Shown in pieces: positions 32,227-41,129 of a stretch of 64,000 nt of DNA (the stretch's first letter is position 1; each line of letters starts with the position of its first letter). Source of the stretch: Slackia heliotrinireducens DSM 20476 (GTDB lineage Bacteria; Actinomycetota; Coriobacteriia; Coriobacteriales; Eggerthellaceae); contig NC_013165.1 of NCBI RefSeq assembly GCF_000023885.1, positions 558,001 through 622,000 of the forward strand, written 5' to 3'. The notes beneath the pieces are model-generated. The model was not told the DNA's origin, did no database searches, and saw only the letters and a list, made by a program, of their open reading frames with translations. A program made the position numbers and the translations under genes.

Positions 32227-32619
32227 GGGGTCTCCTTCGAGGACTGCTACGCCATCTTGAAGGAGGGATTTGAAAACAAGCGGGGCTTGGCGTCGATGTT
32301 CTTGGGCACCGGCGAGGCCTATGTGAGCAAGAAGAAGCTTCCTGGCCGCCTGAAGTGGGCCGAAAAGACCCACCGTCGCGAATATCCCAACGACTGGGTG
32401 GTGGACATCCGCCAAGACGTGACCGACGCCGATTACGCCATGGACTATACGGAATGCGGCATTTGCAAGCTTTGCCGCGACGAAGGCGTTCCTGACCTGG
32501 CGAAATACCTCTGCAAACTGGATTACGTGTTGGCGGACCTCATGGGTCTTGCGCTGACGCGGACCACGACCATAGCCGAAGGCGGCACCTGCTGCGACTT
32601 CCGTTACAACCTCCGCTAA
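32227..32619 (+). pseudogene. 5'-truncated ATC-hydrolase-like gene
   Basis: About 130 codons matching the C-terminal two-thirds of the L-2-amino-thiazoline-4-carboxylate hydrolase-like protein at 56948-57574. Both share REYPNDWV/REYPMDWV, ECGICK, an internal Cys-Asp region, and LTRT...GGTCCDF versus IRTKTLGQGDDCCDF. It begins abruptly after the previous gene's terminator with no ribosome site, so the N-terminal third is lost. Together with the adjacent remnant it marks a decayed stretch before malic enzyme. Confidence 0.75.
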
Positions 32620-32810
32620 GCCGCGAGGCACTTTCGCCTGGCGCCTGTGCGCTACATCTCGAGTACTCATATATAATGAACGCCGCATGTGGTAACTTTT
32701 GTCGCAGGATTTCGGAACTGAAACCCAGACGCATAACGACGGGCATATCGCGCGGCTCGGCAAACCGGGCTGCGTACGATATTGCCTTGCACAACAAGGA
32801 AAGAAGCACT

Positions 32811-33983
32811 ATGGACACGAAAGAAATCGCCCTGAAGCGGCATAAGGAGTGGCGCGGCAAGATCGAAGTCGCCAGCCGGGTTCGGGTAACCAACGCCGAG
32901 GAGCTCGCCGTCGCCTACACCCCAGGCGTGGCGGAGCCTTGTTTGGAAATCGCCAAGAACGTGGACCTGTCCTATGTGTACACGCGCCGTCACAACCTGG
33001 TGGCGGTTATTACCGACGGATCGGCCGTACTGGGTTTGGGCAACATCGGGCCCGAGGCGGGCATGCCTGTAATGGAAGGAAAATGCGCCCTGTTCAAGGA
33101 GTTTGCGGACGTGGACGCCTTCCCCTTGTGCATCCGTTCCAACGATGTGGACGAAATCGTGCAGACCGTGTCGCTTTTGGCGGGCAGCTTCGGCGGCATC
33201 AATCTGGAAGACATCGCAGCACCGCGCTGCTTCGAGATCGAGGCCAGGCTGAAGGAAATCTGCGACATCCCGGTGTTTCACGACGACCAGCACGGCACTG
33301 CCGTGTGCTCGGCGGCTGCGTTGCTGAACGCCTGCAAGTTTACCGGTCGCAAGCTCGAGGACTGCAGGGTGGTGTTCAGCGGAGCTGGCGCGGCGGGCAT
33401 CGCCATTGCCAAACATTTCATGCGCCTGGGCGTGAAGGACATCGTCATGGTGGGCCGCCACGGGGCCATTTACCAGGGCAATCCCGCCAACACCGAGCCT
33501 CAAGAGGAAATAGCGAAGGTCACCAACCTGGATCGGCGGCACGGCTCGCTGGCCGACATGCTGACAGGCGCCGACGTGTTCGTGGGCGTAAGCGCGCCGA
33601 ACTTGGTCACCGAGGAGATGGTGGCCTCCATGGCAAACGACCCCATCGTGTTCGCCATGGCCAACCCCGTGCCGGAGATCATGCCTGACCTGGCACTTGA
33701 GGCGGGTGCGGCCGTTGCGGCCACGGGACGTTCCGACTTCCCCAACCAGATCAACAACGTGCTGGCGTTCCCCGGTATCTTCCGCGGCGCGCTGGACGTG
33801 CACGCTTCGGACATCAACGAGGACATGATGGTTGCTGCGACGTATGCCATCGCGGGCCTTATTGCCGAGGCGGACGTTTCCTCAACGAACATCATCCCCG
33901 AGGCCTTCGACCCCCGCGTGGTGCCTGCCGTGGCTGCGGCCGTCGCCCAAGCCGCCCGCGATAGCGGAGTGGCCCGCATCTAA
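32811..33983 (+). CDS. Malic enzyme, NAD(P)-dependent
   Basis: 390 residues from the ATG at 32811 after GGAAAGA. The open frame further upstream is non-coding in appearance. It has the prokaryotic short malic enzyme layout: YTPGVAEPCLEI, ITDGSAVLGLGNIGPEAGMPVMEGK, FHDDQHGTA, the nucleotide-binding loop VVFSGAGAAGIAIA, and GRSDFPNQINNVLAFPGIFRGALD. It decarboxylates malate to pyruvate in the cytoplasm and generates reduced cofactor. No phosphotransacetylase-like extension is present. Confidence 0.95.
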   Translation: MDTKEIALKRHKEWRGKIEVASRVRVTNAEELAVAYTPGVAEPCLEIAKNVDLSYVYTRRHNLVAVITDGSAVLGLGNIGPEAGMPVMEGKCALFKEFADVDAFPLCIRSNDVDEIVQTVSLLAGSFGGINLEDIAAPRCFEIEARLKEICDIPVFHDDQHGTAVCSAAALLNACKFTGRKLEDCRVVFSGAGAAGIAIAKHFMRLGVKDIVMVGRHGAIYQGNPANTEPQEEIAKVTNLDRRHGSLADMLTGADVFVGVSAPNLVTEEMVASMANDPIVFAMANPVPEIMPDLALEAGAAVAATGRSDFPNQINNVLAFPGIFRGALDVHASDINEDMMVAATYAIAGLIAEADVSSTNIIPEAFDPRVVPAVAAAVAQAARDSGVARI

Positions 33984-34044
33984 GTTCCAGCTGCTGTGCG
34001 CAGCGCGCATTCGGTTGCCGTGCACAGGGAAACAACCAGACTAG

Positions 34045-34072
34045 AAAAGCCGTCCATGTGGCGGCTTATTCT
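34045..34072 (+). terminator. Terminator after malic enzyme
   Basis: AAGCCG and CGGCTT flank a 9-nt loop, with AA on the 5' side and TTATTCT downstream. A modest hairpin. Confidence 0.6.
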
Positions 34073-34201
34073 GGTCTGACGCTGCATTCGCTCCCGTCGA
34101 CCTGGTCGACCATGCCGAGCACCTTGCATTGTTTTTTAAGTTGGCGCGATAGCTCGGACATGGGACAATGGCGACGAGGCCGTTGTTGCGGAGGAGTTGA
34201 A

Positions 34202-34528
34202 ATGTACAAGCCAAAAGAGAGCGACTGGAAGTTATTGCGGAAGAACCTTCCTGACTGGCAGGAGGCATGCATGGATAAGCTCCTTAAGGAGTACGCCCAG
34301 ATCATCGCGAAGGACAGTTTGCCGTCCGAGCGTTGGTGGGAGCTGGAAAAGCGGGTCCGGAAAGACAAAAGGAATAGCGGCGTGATCGTCGAAGGCCTGA
34401 GCCGCTCAAAGCTTCTTTCTATTCTGCAAAATCTATATGCGGATGGCGTCATCGGCGACGAGGACCTGAAAGAGTTCAGCGACGAGCTGCAAGAGACGAT
34501 GAGGACTTGGGCAAACTTGGGCAGATAG
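34202..34528 (+). CDS. Small conserved protein of unknown function
   Basis: 108 residues from the ATG at 34202 (YKPKESDWKLLRKNLPDWQE), with GGAGGAG upstream. The protein is charged, probably all-helical and soluble. It contains WWELEKRVRKDKRNSGVIVE, SRSKLLSILQNLYADGVIG and DLKEFSDELQETM. The compact helical pattern and ribosome site support it being real. I have seen the MYKPKESDWK-type start in small anaerobe proteins but cannot assign a function. It converges with the radical SAM gene. Confidence 0.72.
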   Translation: MYKPKESDWKLLRKNLPDWQEACMDKLLKEYAQIIAKDSLPSERWWELEKRVRKDKRNSGVIVEGLSRSKLLSILQNLYADGVIGDEDLKEFSDELQETMRTWANLGR

Positions 34529-34579
34529 CTCCGGCGCCGTTCATCTGGCATTCAACAAGCCTTGGCTCGGTCGAGGCTG

Positions 34580-35953
34580 TTAGATGTGGCAAGTGTCGTC
34601 GAAGTCGGTTGCGTCGACAATGTCAAGAGCAAGCTCGCGGAGGCGCGACGGTCGACCAGATTGCCCCCTTTCGTCAATGTTGTAAGAAATGGCCAGCTCG
34701 GCGTCGGGGACTACCGGGCACAGCATACGGGCCAGCGAGGGATGGAACGTCACGATGCCGTCGTCAAACGCCCATCGGTCGCATCGTATGCCTTCATATC
34801 CAAGCTTCGCCGCTGCGCGCTGCGCGTCCTCGCCGAACAGCTTGCAGGTCTTCAGGAAGAAGTCATGTTCGGATAGCTGGTGCATGGGCGTCGCTTCGGC
34901 CATGGGGCGGTTCGCAAGGTTCACCTGGCTGGAGAACTTGTTCTCCAGCGAGCAGTAGTGCACGCCCATGCGCAGGTTTGCGTCCGTTGCGAATTCCAGC
35001 AGATCAAGACAGGTATCTTCGCTGCCGGCAATGGGCAGTCCGCCAGCGTACTCCCAGTTGTAAGCAATGCGGTACGGCGGATTTTTCACCTGATAGCCGC
35101 GATGTGCGAACGCCTCCCAGTTGTGCATGGGAAAACACAGCTCCAGCAAGTTGATGCCATCGCAGCCCCGCCCGTCCAGCGCTTGAAGCAGCTGCTTCAT
35201 ATTCTCGACATCGCCGGGGAGCACCGGCATCTCAACCATAACGCGAGGAAGATAGCGCCTCGCCTCGGAAATGCGCTCGAGCACGGGGTCGCCCATGTAG
35301 CCCTCGGGGTCGTCCTGTTTCACGCTGAAGCGGATCTCCTGCAGCCCCGCCTGCGCCAGCGACGCCAGCACGCCTGCGTCCGCGAAGTCGCCGTTCGTAT
35401 ATAGCCTTGTGTACGCATCAGGAAACAACTGGTTTGCCAAACGGAAAAACTCGATGGTCTCTGAGCGATGCAGCAGGGGCTCTCCACCTGTCAGCGCGAT
35501 GTCGCGCAGCTTCTCGCTGCGTTGGGCGCGTAGACGCAGCTGGGTGGCCAAATCGTTCGTTTCACGACATTGCTTCTGGTAGTTGCGCTGGTTTGGGTTG
35601 AAGCAGAAGAAACAGTTGCGGTTGCATGCCACATCGAACAGAAACGTGGTAGTGCCTTCGCCCTTTCGACAAGCCTGGCATGACGGGGAAAGCCAGCCGC
35701 AGCACAGGCTTCGACGGTTGTTGCGCACGGCGATGCCGCGTTCCGTCATTTGCGCCTCATCGTCGGTGAAGGCAAGAATCGGGCTGGGGCGTTCGGGCTC
35801 GATGTCGACGCCCATGTTGCGGATCTGCTGCACCAGGTCGTGTTCGATGTCTACGTAGGTTTGTGCGTATCGGGCCAGTTCGGGCGTTTGGATTTGTGCA
35901 ATGGTTCTCGCACTTGCGCGATACGGCAAACGTTGTCGGCTATCGGTCTTCAT
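34580..35953 (-). CDS. Radical SAM protein with extra N-terminal Cys cluster
   Basis: 457 residues. The radical SAM site CNRNCFFC is at residues 110-117, and ALTGGEPLLH follows. Just before it, CC at 84-85 and CxxC at 92-95 (LCCGWLSPSCQAC) could bind zinc or a further Fe-S cluster. The C-terminal 130 residues contain CSLENKFSSQVNLAN and a Trp/Asp-rich region. Radical SAM enzymes cleave S-adenosylmethionine to start radical chemistry; the substrate here is unknown. It is divergent from a LysR regulator, which may control it. Confidence 0.88.
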   Translation of the reverse strand: MKTDSRQRLPYRASARTIAQIQTPELARYAQTYVDIEHDLVQQIRNMGVDIEPERPSPILAFTDDEAQMTERGIAVRNNRRSLCCGWLSPSCQACRKGEGTTTFLFDVACNRNCFFCFNPNQRNYQKQCRETNDLATQLRLRAQRSEKLRDIALTGGEPLLHRSETIEFFRLANQLFPDAYTRLYTNGDFADAGVLASLAQAGLQEIRFSVKQDDPEGYMGDPVLERISEARRYLPRVMVEMPVLPGDVENMKQLLQALDGRGCDGINLLELCFPMHNWEAFAHRGYQVKNPPYRIAYNWEYAGGLPIAGSEDTCLDLLEFATDANLRMGVHYCSLENKFSSQVNLANRPMAEATPMHQLSEHDFFLKTCKLFGEDAQRAAAKLGYEGIRCDRWAFDDGIVTFHPSLARMLCPVVPDAELAISYNIDERGQSGRPSRLRELALDIVDATDFDDTCHI

Positions 35954-36051
35954 ACAATATCTCCCCTTGAAGACGATGGCGCATCGTTCGGTCTGTTTGC
36001 GTTAAATCCGACCAATGCGCTTTTGTCTGCTTGTTCCAGCGTACTTTCGTC

Positions 36052-36081
36052 TTGACATACAGATTATCTGCCTCGGATAAT
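36052..36081 (+). promoter_or_regulatory. LysR gene promoter with LysR-type inverted repeat
   Basis: TTGACA (36052-36057) and GATAAT (36076-36081) are 18 bp apart. Inside, ATTATC-N7-GATAAT (36063-36081) is a perfect inverted repeat containing T-N11-A, the usual LysR recognition pattern, overlapping the -10 box. It could serve autoregulation and control of the divergent radical SAM gene. Confidence 0.65.
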
Positions 36082-36119
36082 AAATTCAAATACATTTGTT
36101 CATAGGAGGTAATAACCTA

Positions 36120-37013
36120 ATGTCTATGATTAGCAACAATGTGAAGGTGTTCGTGGCCGTGGCGGAAGCCAAAAGTGTCACTGTGGCGGCAAAGCGCCTC
36201 TATATCTCGCAGCCAGCAGTGAGCAAAGCGGTCAAAACTTTGGAAGACGATCTGGGCACCAAGCTGTTTCGCCGCAGCAAGCGTACTGGGCTTGCGCTTA
36301 CGACTGCCGGCGAGGACATCTTGAAACTTGCATACGCGCTTATACGCACGGAAAACGATATGTATCAAACCGCGTTTCGCGAGAACAACGTCATCGGCGG
36401 TCGCGTGACCGTGGCATCGCTTCCCATTACCACCACCATGTGGCTCGCACCCGCTCTTCAGCGATTCAAAGCGCGGTATCCGCAGGTCGCAGTTGCTATT
36501 CGCGAGGATGGGGTGGAAGAGATCGAAACCATGGTAAAGGACCAGGTGGCCGATTTCGGTCTGGTGGATTACACCGATCAGGAGCTCGAACATCGCACAT
36601 TGCTGCCTGAGCAGTTTTGCGGCGTTGTTTCGTCGAAATCGCAGGTGACGAGCGTGAGCCTGGTTGACGACCAAGATCGTCTGATCATGAACGACATGTC
36701 ACGCGACTTCCTGATTCCGCTTCTGCCGCCTGACGCCGGGCATTTCGAGACAAGCCTCATTGTGCGCGAGCCCGAATCGGTCATACGCTTGGCCGAGCAC
36801 GAGTGCGGCATAGGCATCGTGGCGCCGTTCGTTATCGCTGCGTCGGGGCGTGACGTGAGTGCTATACCTATCACTCCGGCTGTGTACATGGATTTCGGTA
36901 TTGTGGCGAACTCGTTCGAGTCCTTGAGCCCGGCAGCTGCCGAGTTGGTGCGTTTTATCGAGGAGGTTGCGACCGAACAGCTTGAAAGCGGTCTCATCCA
37001 ACGGCTTGGCTGA
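36120..37013 (+). CDS. LysR family transcriptional regulator
   Basis: 297 residues from the ATG at 36120 after AGGAGG. The N-terminal winged helix (FVAVAEAKSVTVAAKRLYISQPAVSKAVKTLE) is typical. The C-terminal periplasmic-binding-protein-like effector domain begins near VTVASLPITTTMWLAPALQ. It has two close-by divergent or downstream candidates: the radical SAM gene (divergent, shared intergenic operator) and the molybdoenzyme operon beyond its terminator. The divergent gene is the more likely target. Confidence 0.93.
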   Translation: MSMISNNVKVFVAVAEAKSVTVAAKRLYISQPAVSKAVKTLEDDLGTKLFRRSKRTGLALTTAGEDILKLAYALIRTENDMYQTAFRENNVIGGRVTVASLPITTTMWLAPALQRFKARYPQVAVAIREDGVEEIETMVKDQVADFGLVDYTDQELEHRTLLPEQFCGVVSSKSQVTSVSLVDDQDRLIMNDMSRDFLIPLLPPDAGHFETSLIVREPESVIRLAEHECGIGIVAPFVIAASGRDVSAIPITPAVYMDFGIVANSFESLSPAAAELVRFIEEVATEQLESGLIQRLG

Positions 37014-37159
37014 CGTTTCGTTCGGCCGGGCTGGCGTCGCGAAAAGTCTGCACCGGGCATCGGCAAGCATGGACCCAACGCCCCATGTCATCGAGGTGGC
37101 GTGGGGCGATTTGTGCCCGTTGCGCCAACCGAAGCGAAGGTTTGGACACTCGATATGTT

Positions 37160-37204
37160 AGAGCCCGAAGCCAGGCTTTTGCCAGGAGCTTCGGGCTCTT
37201 TGGG
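37160..37204 (+). terminator. Terminator between the LysR gene and the molybdoenzyme operon
   Basis: AGAGCCCGAAGC pairs with GCTTCGGGCTCT around a 16-nt loop, followed by TTGGGG. It can serve both converging transcripts. Confidence 0.8.
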
Positions 37205-37228
37205 GAGGGGATTTGTGCTAATCGCAGC

Positions 37229-37846
37229 TTACAGCAGGTAGAACACTGAGGGATTCGTGCCGGCCTCGGGCATCAGCTGCTCGTTTTCGCGTTCTGCGAT
37301 AGCGCGGCTCACGGCGCTATCAGGATCGTCCAAATCGCCGAAGATGCGAGCGCGCGCCGGGCAGAGCACCATGCACGCGGGCTCTTCGTCACGTTCGAGG
37401 CGCTGGTGACAGAACGAGCATTTCTCGACGGTGTTCTCACGATGCGTCGGGGCGTCCGCGAAGCCGGTTGCGACGTCGATGTCCCATGCGGGAGGTTCGG
37501 CCAGGTAGGTGCGCACATTGTAGGGACATGCCTGGATACAGCTTTGGCAGCCGATGCACAGCTCGCCGTCGACGATGACGACGCCGTCCTCAAGCTTCTG
37601 GGTGGCGCCGACGGGGCACACGGCCTCGCACGCGGGGTTCTCGCAGTGTTGGCACGCTACCGGGCGAAACGCCATGGCGGGTTCGTCCGTCGTGCCGCCA
37701 GCGGCGTCGGTGTAGCTGCCCGCTTCGTTGTCGATGCGGTTATACCACACGTTTTTGGGCAGGTTGTTAGCCGATTTGCAGTACACGGCGCAGGTTTGGC
37801 AGCCCATGCAGCGGGCAAGGTCGATGACCATTCCGTAACGAGTCAT
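37229..37846 (-). CDS. 4Fe-4S ferredoxin subunit of a molybdoenzyme (DmsB-like)
   Basis: 205 residues with four 4Fe-4S motifs of the DmsB/NrfC type: CMGCQTCAVYCKSANN, CQHCENPACEAVCPVGA, CIGCQSCIQACPYN and CSFCHQRLERDEEPACMVLCP. It carries electrons to the catalytic subunit encoded directly upstream. Its ATG lies 3 nt after the catalytic subunit's stop, and its AGGAGG is inside the end of that gene, so translation is probably coupled. No membrane-anchor (DmsC/NrfD) gene follows, so the electron donor is unclear. Confidence 0.93.
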   Translation of the reverse strand: MTRYGMVIDLARCMGCQTCAVYCKSANNLPKNVWYNRIDNEAGSYTDAAGGTTDEPAMAFRPVACQHCENPACEAVCPVGATQKLEDGVVIVDGELCIGCQSCIQACPYNVRTYLAEPPAWDIDVATGFADAPTHRENTVEKCSFCHQRLERDEEPACMVLCPARARIFGDLDDPDSAVSRAIAERENEQLMPEAGTNPSVFYLL

Positions 37847-37849
37847 GGT

Positions 37850-40423
37850 TTAAGCCTCCTGGTACTTCTCGATTTGGCACAGGCAGTCGTAGTAGTTCTC
37901 GCTGGCGTCCAGTTGGTGCGTGGCGCGCGAGGACAGGTTGGAATAGTGACCCTTGATAAAGTCGCCCTCCTGCCAGCCATGGGGCACGTTCACCGTGCCA
38001 GGGAACAGGCCGGCGTCGAAATGCGCGGTCAGCACCACTTCGCCGCGATCGTTGAACGCGCGGACCACGTCACCGTCGGCAATGCCGCGGGCTTCGGCGT
38101 CGTCGGGGTTCACGTAGATCACGGGCTCGGGGTACAGCTCCTTCAGCCACGGGGAGTTGCTGTACGTGGTGTGGATGCGCCAGCGGGAATGGCACGACAG
38201 GAAGATGAGCGGGTACCGTTCGGCCAGCTCGTTGGCGGGGAAGTCTGCCGATCCCACGTTCCAGGCCTCGGCCGGCGGCGCGAAGTAGGGAAGGTGCTCG
38301 TCGGGCATCTCCTCGCCCCAATCCAGACGCGGCGCCGGGTTCTCGACGTAGAAGTTGAAGCGACCCGTGTCGGTGGCGCACACGTCCGTTCCGTCGTAGT
38401 CGTCGTCCTTGGCCAAGCGGATCTGGCCTTCGGCAGCCAGGCGGTCGAAGGTGATGGCCTCGCCGTTCACGTCAACGGCCTCGGCACCGTCGATCATGTT
38501 CTTCAGGACCTCTTCCTGGGTCTCGTCGTAGAACTCGCCGAAGCCCATCTGCGTGCCGATAAGCTTGCAGATGTCGAAGTCGCTCAGGCTCTCGCCAATG
38601 GGGTCGATGGCCGCGGGCCCGTAGTGCACGTAGTGCTGGCGGTTGGGCTTGAACTCTTCGGGCTGCTCGAACCAGAAGGAGCAGGGCAGCACGATATCGG
38701 CGTAGCGGGCCGTTTCGCTCATGACGAAGTCGACGACGACCAGGTAGTCGAGCTTCTGCACGGCGCCCAAAATGGCCTGACGATCGGGGATGTTGGCCAA
38801 GGGGTTGGCGGAATGCACGATGGCGCCGCGGATGGTTGCGGGCTGTCCGCCGTAGGTGCCCTCGCTCATGATTTCGGGGAACTTCAGGACCGAATAGGCG
38901 GGGCCGCGACGGTTCTCGGTGGCGCCTTCGATGGTGACGGCGCCGGTCTCGTCGGTGACGACGTTGCTGGCCTCGGGGTATCCGTAGTAGTCCTTCGCCA
39001 TGAAGCGCTCGTCGGAGCTGTAGAACGAAAGGCCGGTGCCGGGCTTGCCGATGTTGCCGGTCAGCGTTACGAGCGTTGCCATGGCCTGAATGGCAGTATG
39101 GCAGTTCAGTGAGTGCGACATACCCAGACCGGGCTTGATGAGCGTGGGCTGCTCGGCAATGATGTCGGCCAGCTGTTTGATCTCGTCTTCGGTCAGGCCG
39201 CACACGTCGGAGGTACGGTCCAGCGGCCACTCGGCGGCGCGGGCGGAATACAGGCTGAACGCGGTGGTGCACTCGATGCCTTCAACCGTGTAGGTGCCGG
39301 TCAGCGCCGGGTCGGAGGCGTCGCTGGCGGGCGCGGCGGCGTCGGCTGCGGCGTCCCAGACCACGTAGTCCCAGTCGTGGCGCGGGCTGCCGTCGGGCTC
39401 GGTGTTCGCGGCGGTCAGATTCACGTCGGCTGCGCGCAGGTAGGCACCGGTGTCGCTGCGGACCAAGAACGCCCCGTCGGAGTACGATTTCATGAACTCG
39501 GCGTCGTACTTCTCGTTTTCAATCAGGTAGTTCGCAATCCCTAAGCATAGCGCGGAGTCGGAATTGTAATGCGGGCGCAGATGGATGTCGCCCTGAGCTG
39601 CGGTGCGGGTGAAGCGCGGGTCCACGACGACGATCCGGGCGCCAGCCTCCTTGGCATCGCAGATGTAGCGCCAGGTGTGCTGGTAGCAGACCGAGGTGTC
39701 CTCGCCCCAAATGACGATGTTCTTGCAGCGGTGCAGGGCCGACGTGCTGTCGCCGTAATGCCACTTGCTGACGTTGAAGCCAACGGGGTACATGAAGCCC
39801 CAGTCGGCGCCGGTGGTCAGCTGCGAGCAGCCGGTGAAGAACGCCAGGCGGCTCCAGCAGGAACCGAATGCGCCGTTGAGCTGGCCGAACTGTCCGAAGT
39901 TGGTCCACTTCGCAAAGGCGGCGGGGCCATCCTCGTCAATAATCTGCTGCCACTTTTCGACAACTTCGGCAATGGCTTCGTCCCAGCTGACGCGCTCCCA
40001 TTCGCCCGCCCCGCGCTCGCCGGTGCGGCGCATGGGATAAAGGATGCGCTCGGGGTCGTATTCGCGCTGCACGTTGGACAGGCCGCGCAGGCAGATGCGC
40101 GAACGCCCCTTGGTTTCTGCGTCAGCGTCAGCATAGATCTTCGGCTCGACGAACGTCACGTTGCCCTCGCGCACGGTGAGCTTGTAGGCGCAGCCGGAGT
40201 CGCCGCAGTTACAGCGGCAGAACGAGTCGTAAGTCTCGCCCTCGTCGACCGGCGCGGCAGCGGTTCCGGTACCAGGTTCTTCTGCATTGACACTCTCGTC
40301 ATCTGCCTGGTCGGGTGCACAAGCGGCAACGCTCGCCAAACCAGCGAGTGCGACCGTCGCTGCAGAGCCCTTCATGAACGAGCGCCTGGAAACAGCGCGC
40401 TGAGGTATTGCAGTATGCGTCAT
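37850..40423 (-). CDS. Molybdopterin oxidoreductase, DMSO reductase family, Tat-exported
   Basis: 857 residues from the ATG at 40423 after AAAGGGAGA. The N-terminus has a twin-arginine signal (SRRSFMKGSAATVALAGLA) and a possible lipobox-like ASVAACA. It is followed by the Cys motif of the 4Fe-4S cluster (FCRCNCGDSGC...RICLRG). The body has the fold markers of the family (VSWDEAIAEV, IVIWGEDTSVCYQH, IVVVDPRFTRTAAQGDIHL, and the C-terminal cofactor-binding WQEGDFIKGHYSNLS). Such enzymes reduce or oxidise small molecules outside the membrane in anaerobic respiration; Eggerthella-type gut bacteria have many with diverse drug, bile-acid or catechol substrates. The substrate is unknown. The B subunit follows. 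Confidence 0.93.
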   Translation of the reverse strand: MTHTAIPQRAVSRRSFMKGSAATVALAGLASVAACAPDQADDESVNAEEPGTGTAAAPVDEGETYDSFCRCNCGDSGCAYKLTVREGNVTFVEPKIYADADAETKGRSRICLRGLSNVQREYDPERILYPMRRTGERGAGEWERVSWDEAIAEVVEKWQQIIDEDGPAAFAKWTNFGQFGQLNGAFGSCWSRLAFFTGCSQLTTGADWGFMYPVGFNVSKWHYGDSTSALHRCKNIVIWGEDTSVCYQHTWRYICDAKEAGARIVVVDPRFTRTAAQGDIHLRPHYNSDSALCLGIANYLIENEKYDAEFMKSYSDGAFLVRSDTGAYLRAADVNLTAANTEPDGSPRHDWDYVVWDAAADAAAPASDASDPALTGTYTVEGIECTTAFSLYSARAAEWPLDRTSDVCGLTEDEIKQLADIIAEQPTLIKPGLGMSHSLNCHTAIQAMATLVTLTGNIGKPGTGLSFYSSDERFMAKDYYGYPEASNVVTDETGAVTIEGATENRRGPAYSVLKFPEIMSEGTYGGQPATIRGAIVHSANPLANIPDRQAILGAVQKLDYLVVVDFVMSETARYADIVLPCSFWFEQPEEFKPNRQHYVHYGPAAIDPIGESLSDFDICKLIGTQMGFGEFYDETQEEVLKNMIDGAEAVDVNGEAITFDRLAAEGQIRLAKDDDYDGTDVCATDTGRFNFYVENPAPRLDWGEEMPDEHLPYFAPPAEAWNVGSADFPANELAERYPLIFLSCHSRWRIHTTYSNSPWLKELYPEPVIYVNPDDAEARGIADGDVVRAFNDRGEVVLTAHFDAGLFPGTVNVPHGWQEGDFIKGHYSNLSSRATHQLDASENYYDCLCQIEKYQEA

Positions 40424-40442
40424 GGTCTCCCTTTCTAGAATT

Positions 40443-40487
40443 ACGCAAGCCCTGATCGGCGCCGATACATAATCTCTGTGCTTGCGT
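40443..40487 (-). other. Hairpin in the molybdoenzyme leader
   Basis: ACGCAAGC (40443-40450) pairs with GCTTGCGT (40480-40487). Inside lies the perfect 12-bp palindrome ATCGGCGCCGAT (40455-40466). It lies 20-64 bp upstream of the catalytic subunit's ATG, so it is either an operator or a structure in the leader RNA. Confidence 0.5.
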
Positions 40488-41129
40488 TCCCCCTGCAAAG
40501 GCCTGTTTAACCTTTGCGACGGGAAGAAGGTACCAAGTGAAGAACATCACATCAAATACATAAGCATCTATTAGTTCATAACCAGTAAGTTAATTTTTTT
40601 AGTGAATTGGGCAATGTGCCGAAAGTAATCCTCTGACGTCGTCTTTTCGCCGTCGGGAAACACAGGTTCAAGCTTCTTGTATATGCGCCTCGAGCAGATG
40701 GGGCTCGTGAGCCACCTCTGCTCCTGGATCCACAGACGCGTGAGCAGTTCGCATGTGTGAAATCGGGCAATTTGCAAGCCTGTCTGGACCGGTTCGTCTG
40801 CCTGCATCGCGTTCAAAGGGAAGAGGAGAAGTGCTGGTGACCGCGAACAGCACCGCGACCAACGTGATTGCGTCCATGGGGACGAGGGGAAGTGGCCCGT
40901 TGAGGAAAGGGTAGTTCGCCACTTGGCCTTATCGGGCGGCGCTTGCTTGCGCAAATGGTAATAATTCATCACCCGACTCGCAGTCCCTTATATTTGGGGC
41001 ATAATGACGCCTCGAGGTTTGAACTACTACGCGCTTGATTGACCAGGCGATGTTTGCAACCATATCCGAGTGGTTCAAAATATATGCAGGCCATTGCCCT
41101 GAAACCTATGATGCTCAAGGAGTTTGAGA
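40488..41129. other. Intergenic stretch with no convincing gene
   Basis: Open frames on the minus strand (40571-40972 and 40668-40922) have no ribosome site, odd composition and no recognised domain. One contains a hydrophobic run (DAITLVAVLFAV) and could be a decayed gene. The sequence is more AT-rich than its neighbours. The upstream region of the molybdoenzyme operon and of the phosphatase gene must lie here, but no firm promoter was identified. Confidence 0.4.

Noticed and set aside
37406-39112. 568-codon plus-strand frame opposite the molybdoenzyme operon
   Set aside because: Antisense frame; the minus-strand protein has Fe-S and Tat motifs and coupled translation.
40424-40560. FNR/CRP-type site upstream of the molybdoenzyme
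   Set aside because: A TTGATGTGATG stretch matches only one half-site; no palindromic partner.
40571-40972. Minus-strand ORF upstream of the molybdoenzyme operon
   Set aside because: No ribosome site or recognised family, mixed composition over two frames. It may be a decayed gene but this cannot be shown.
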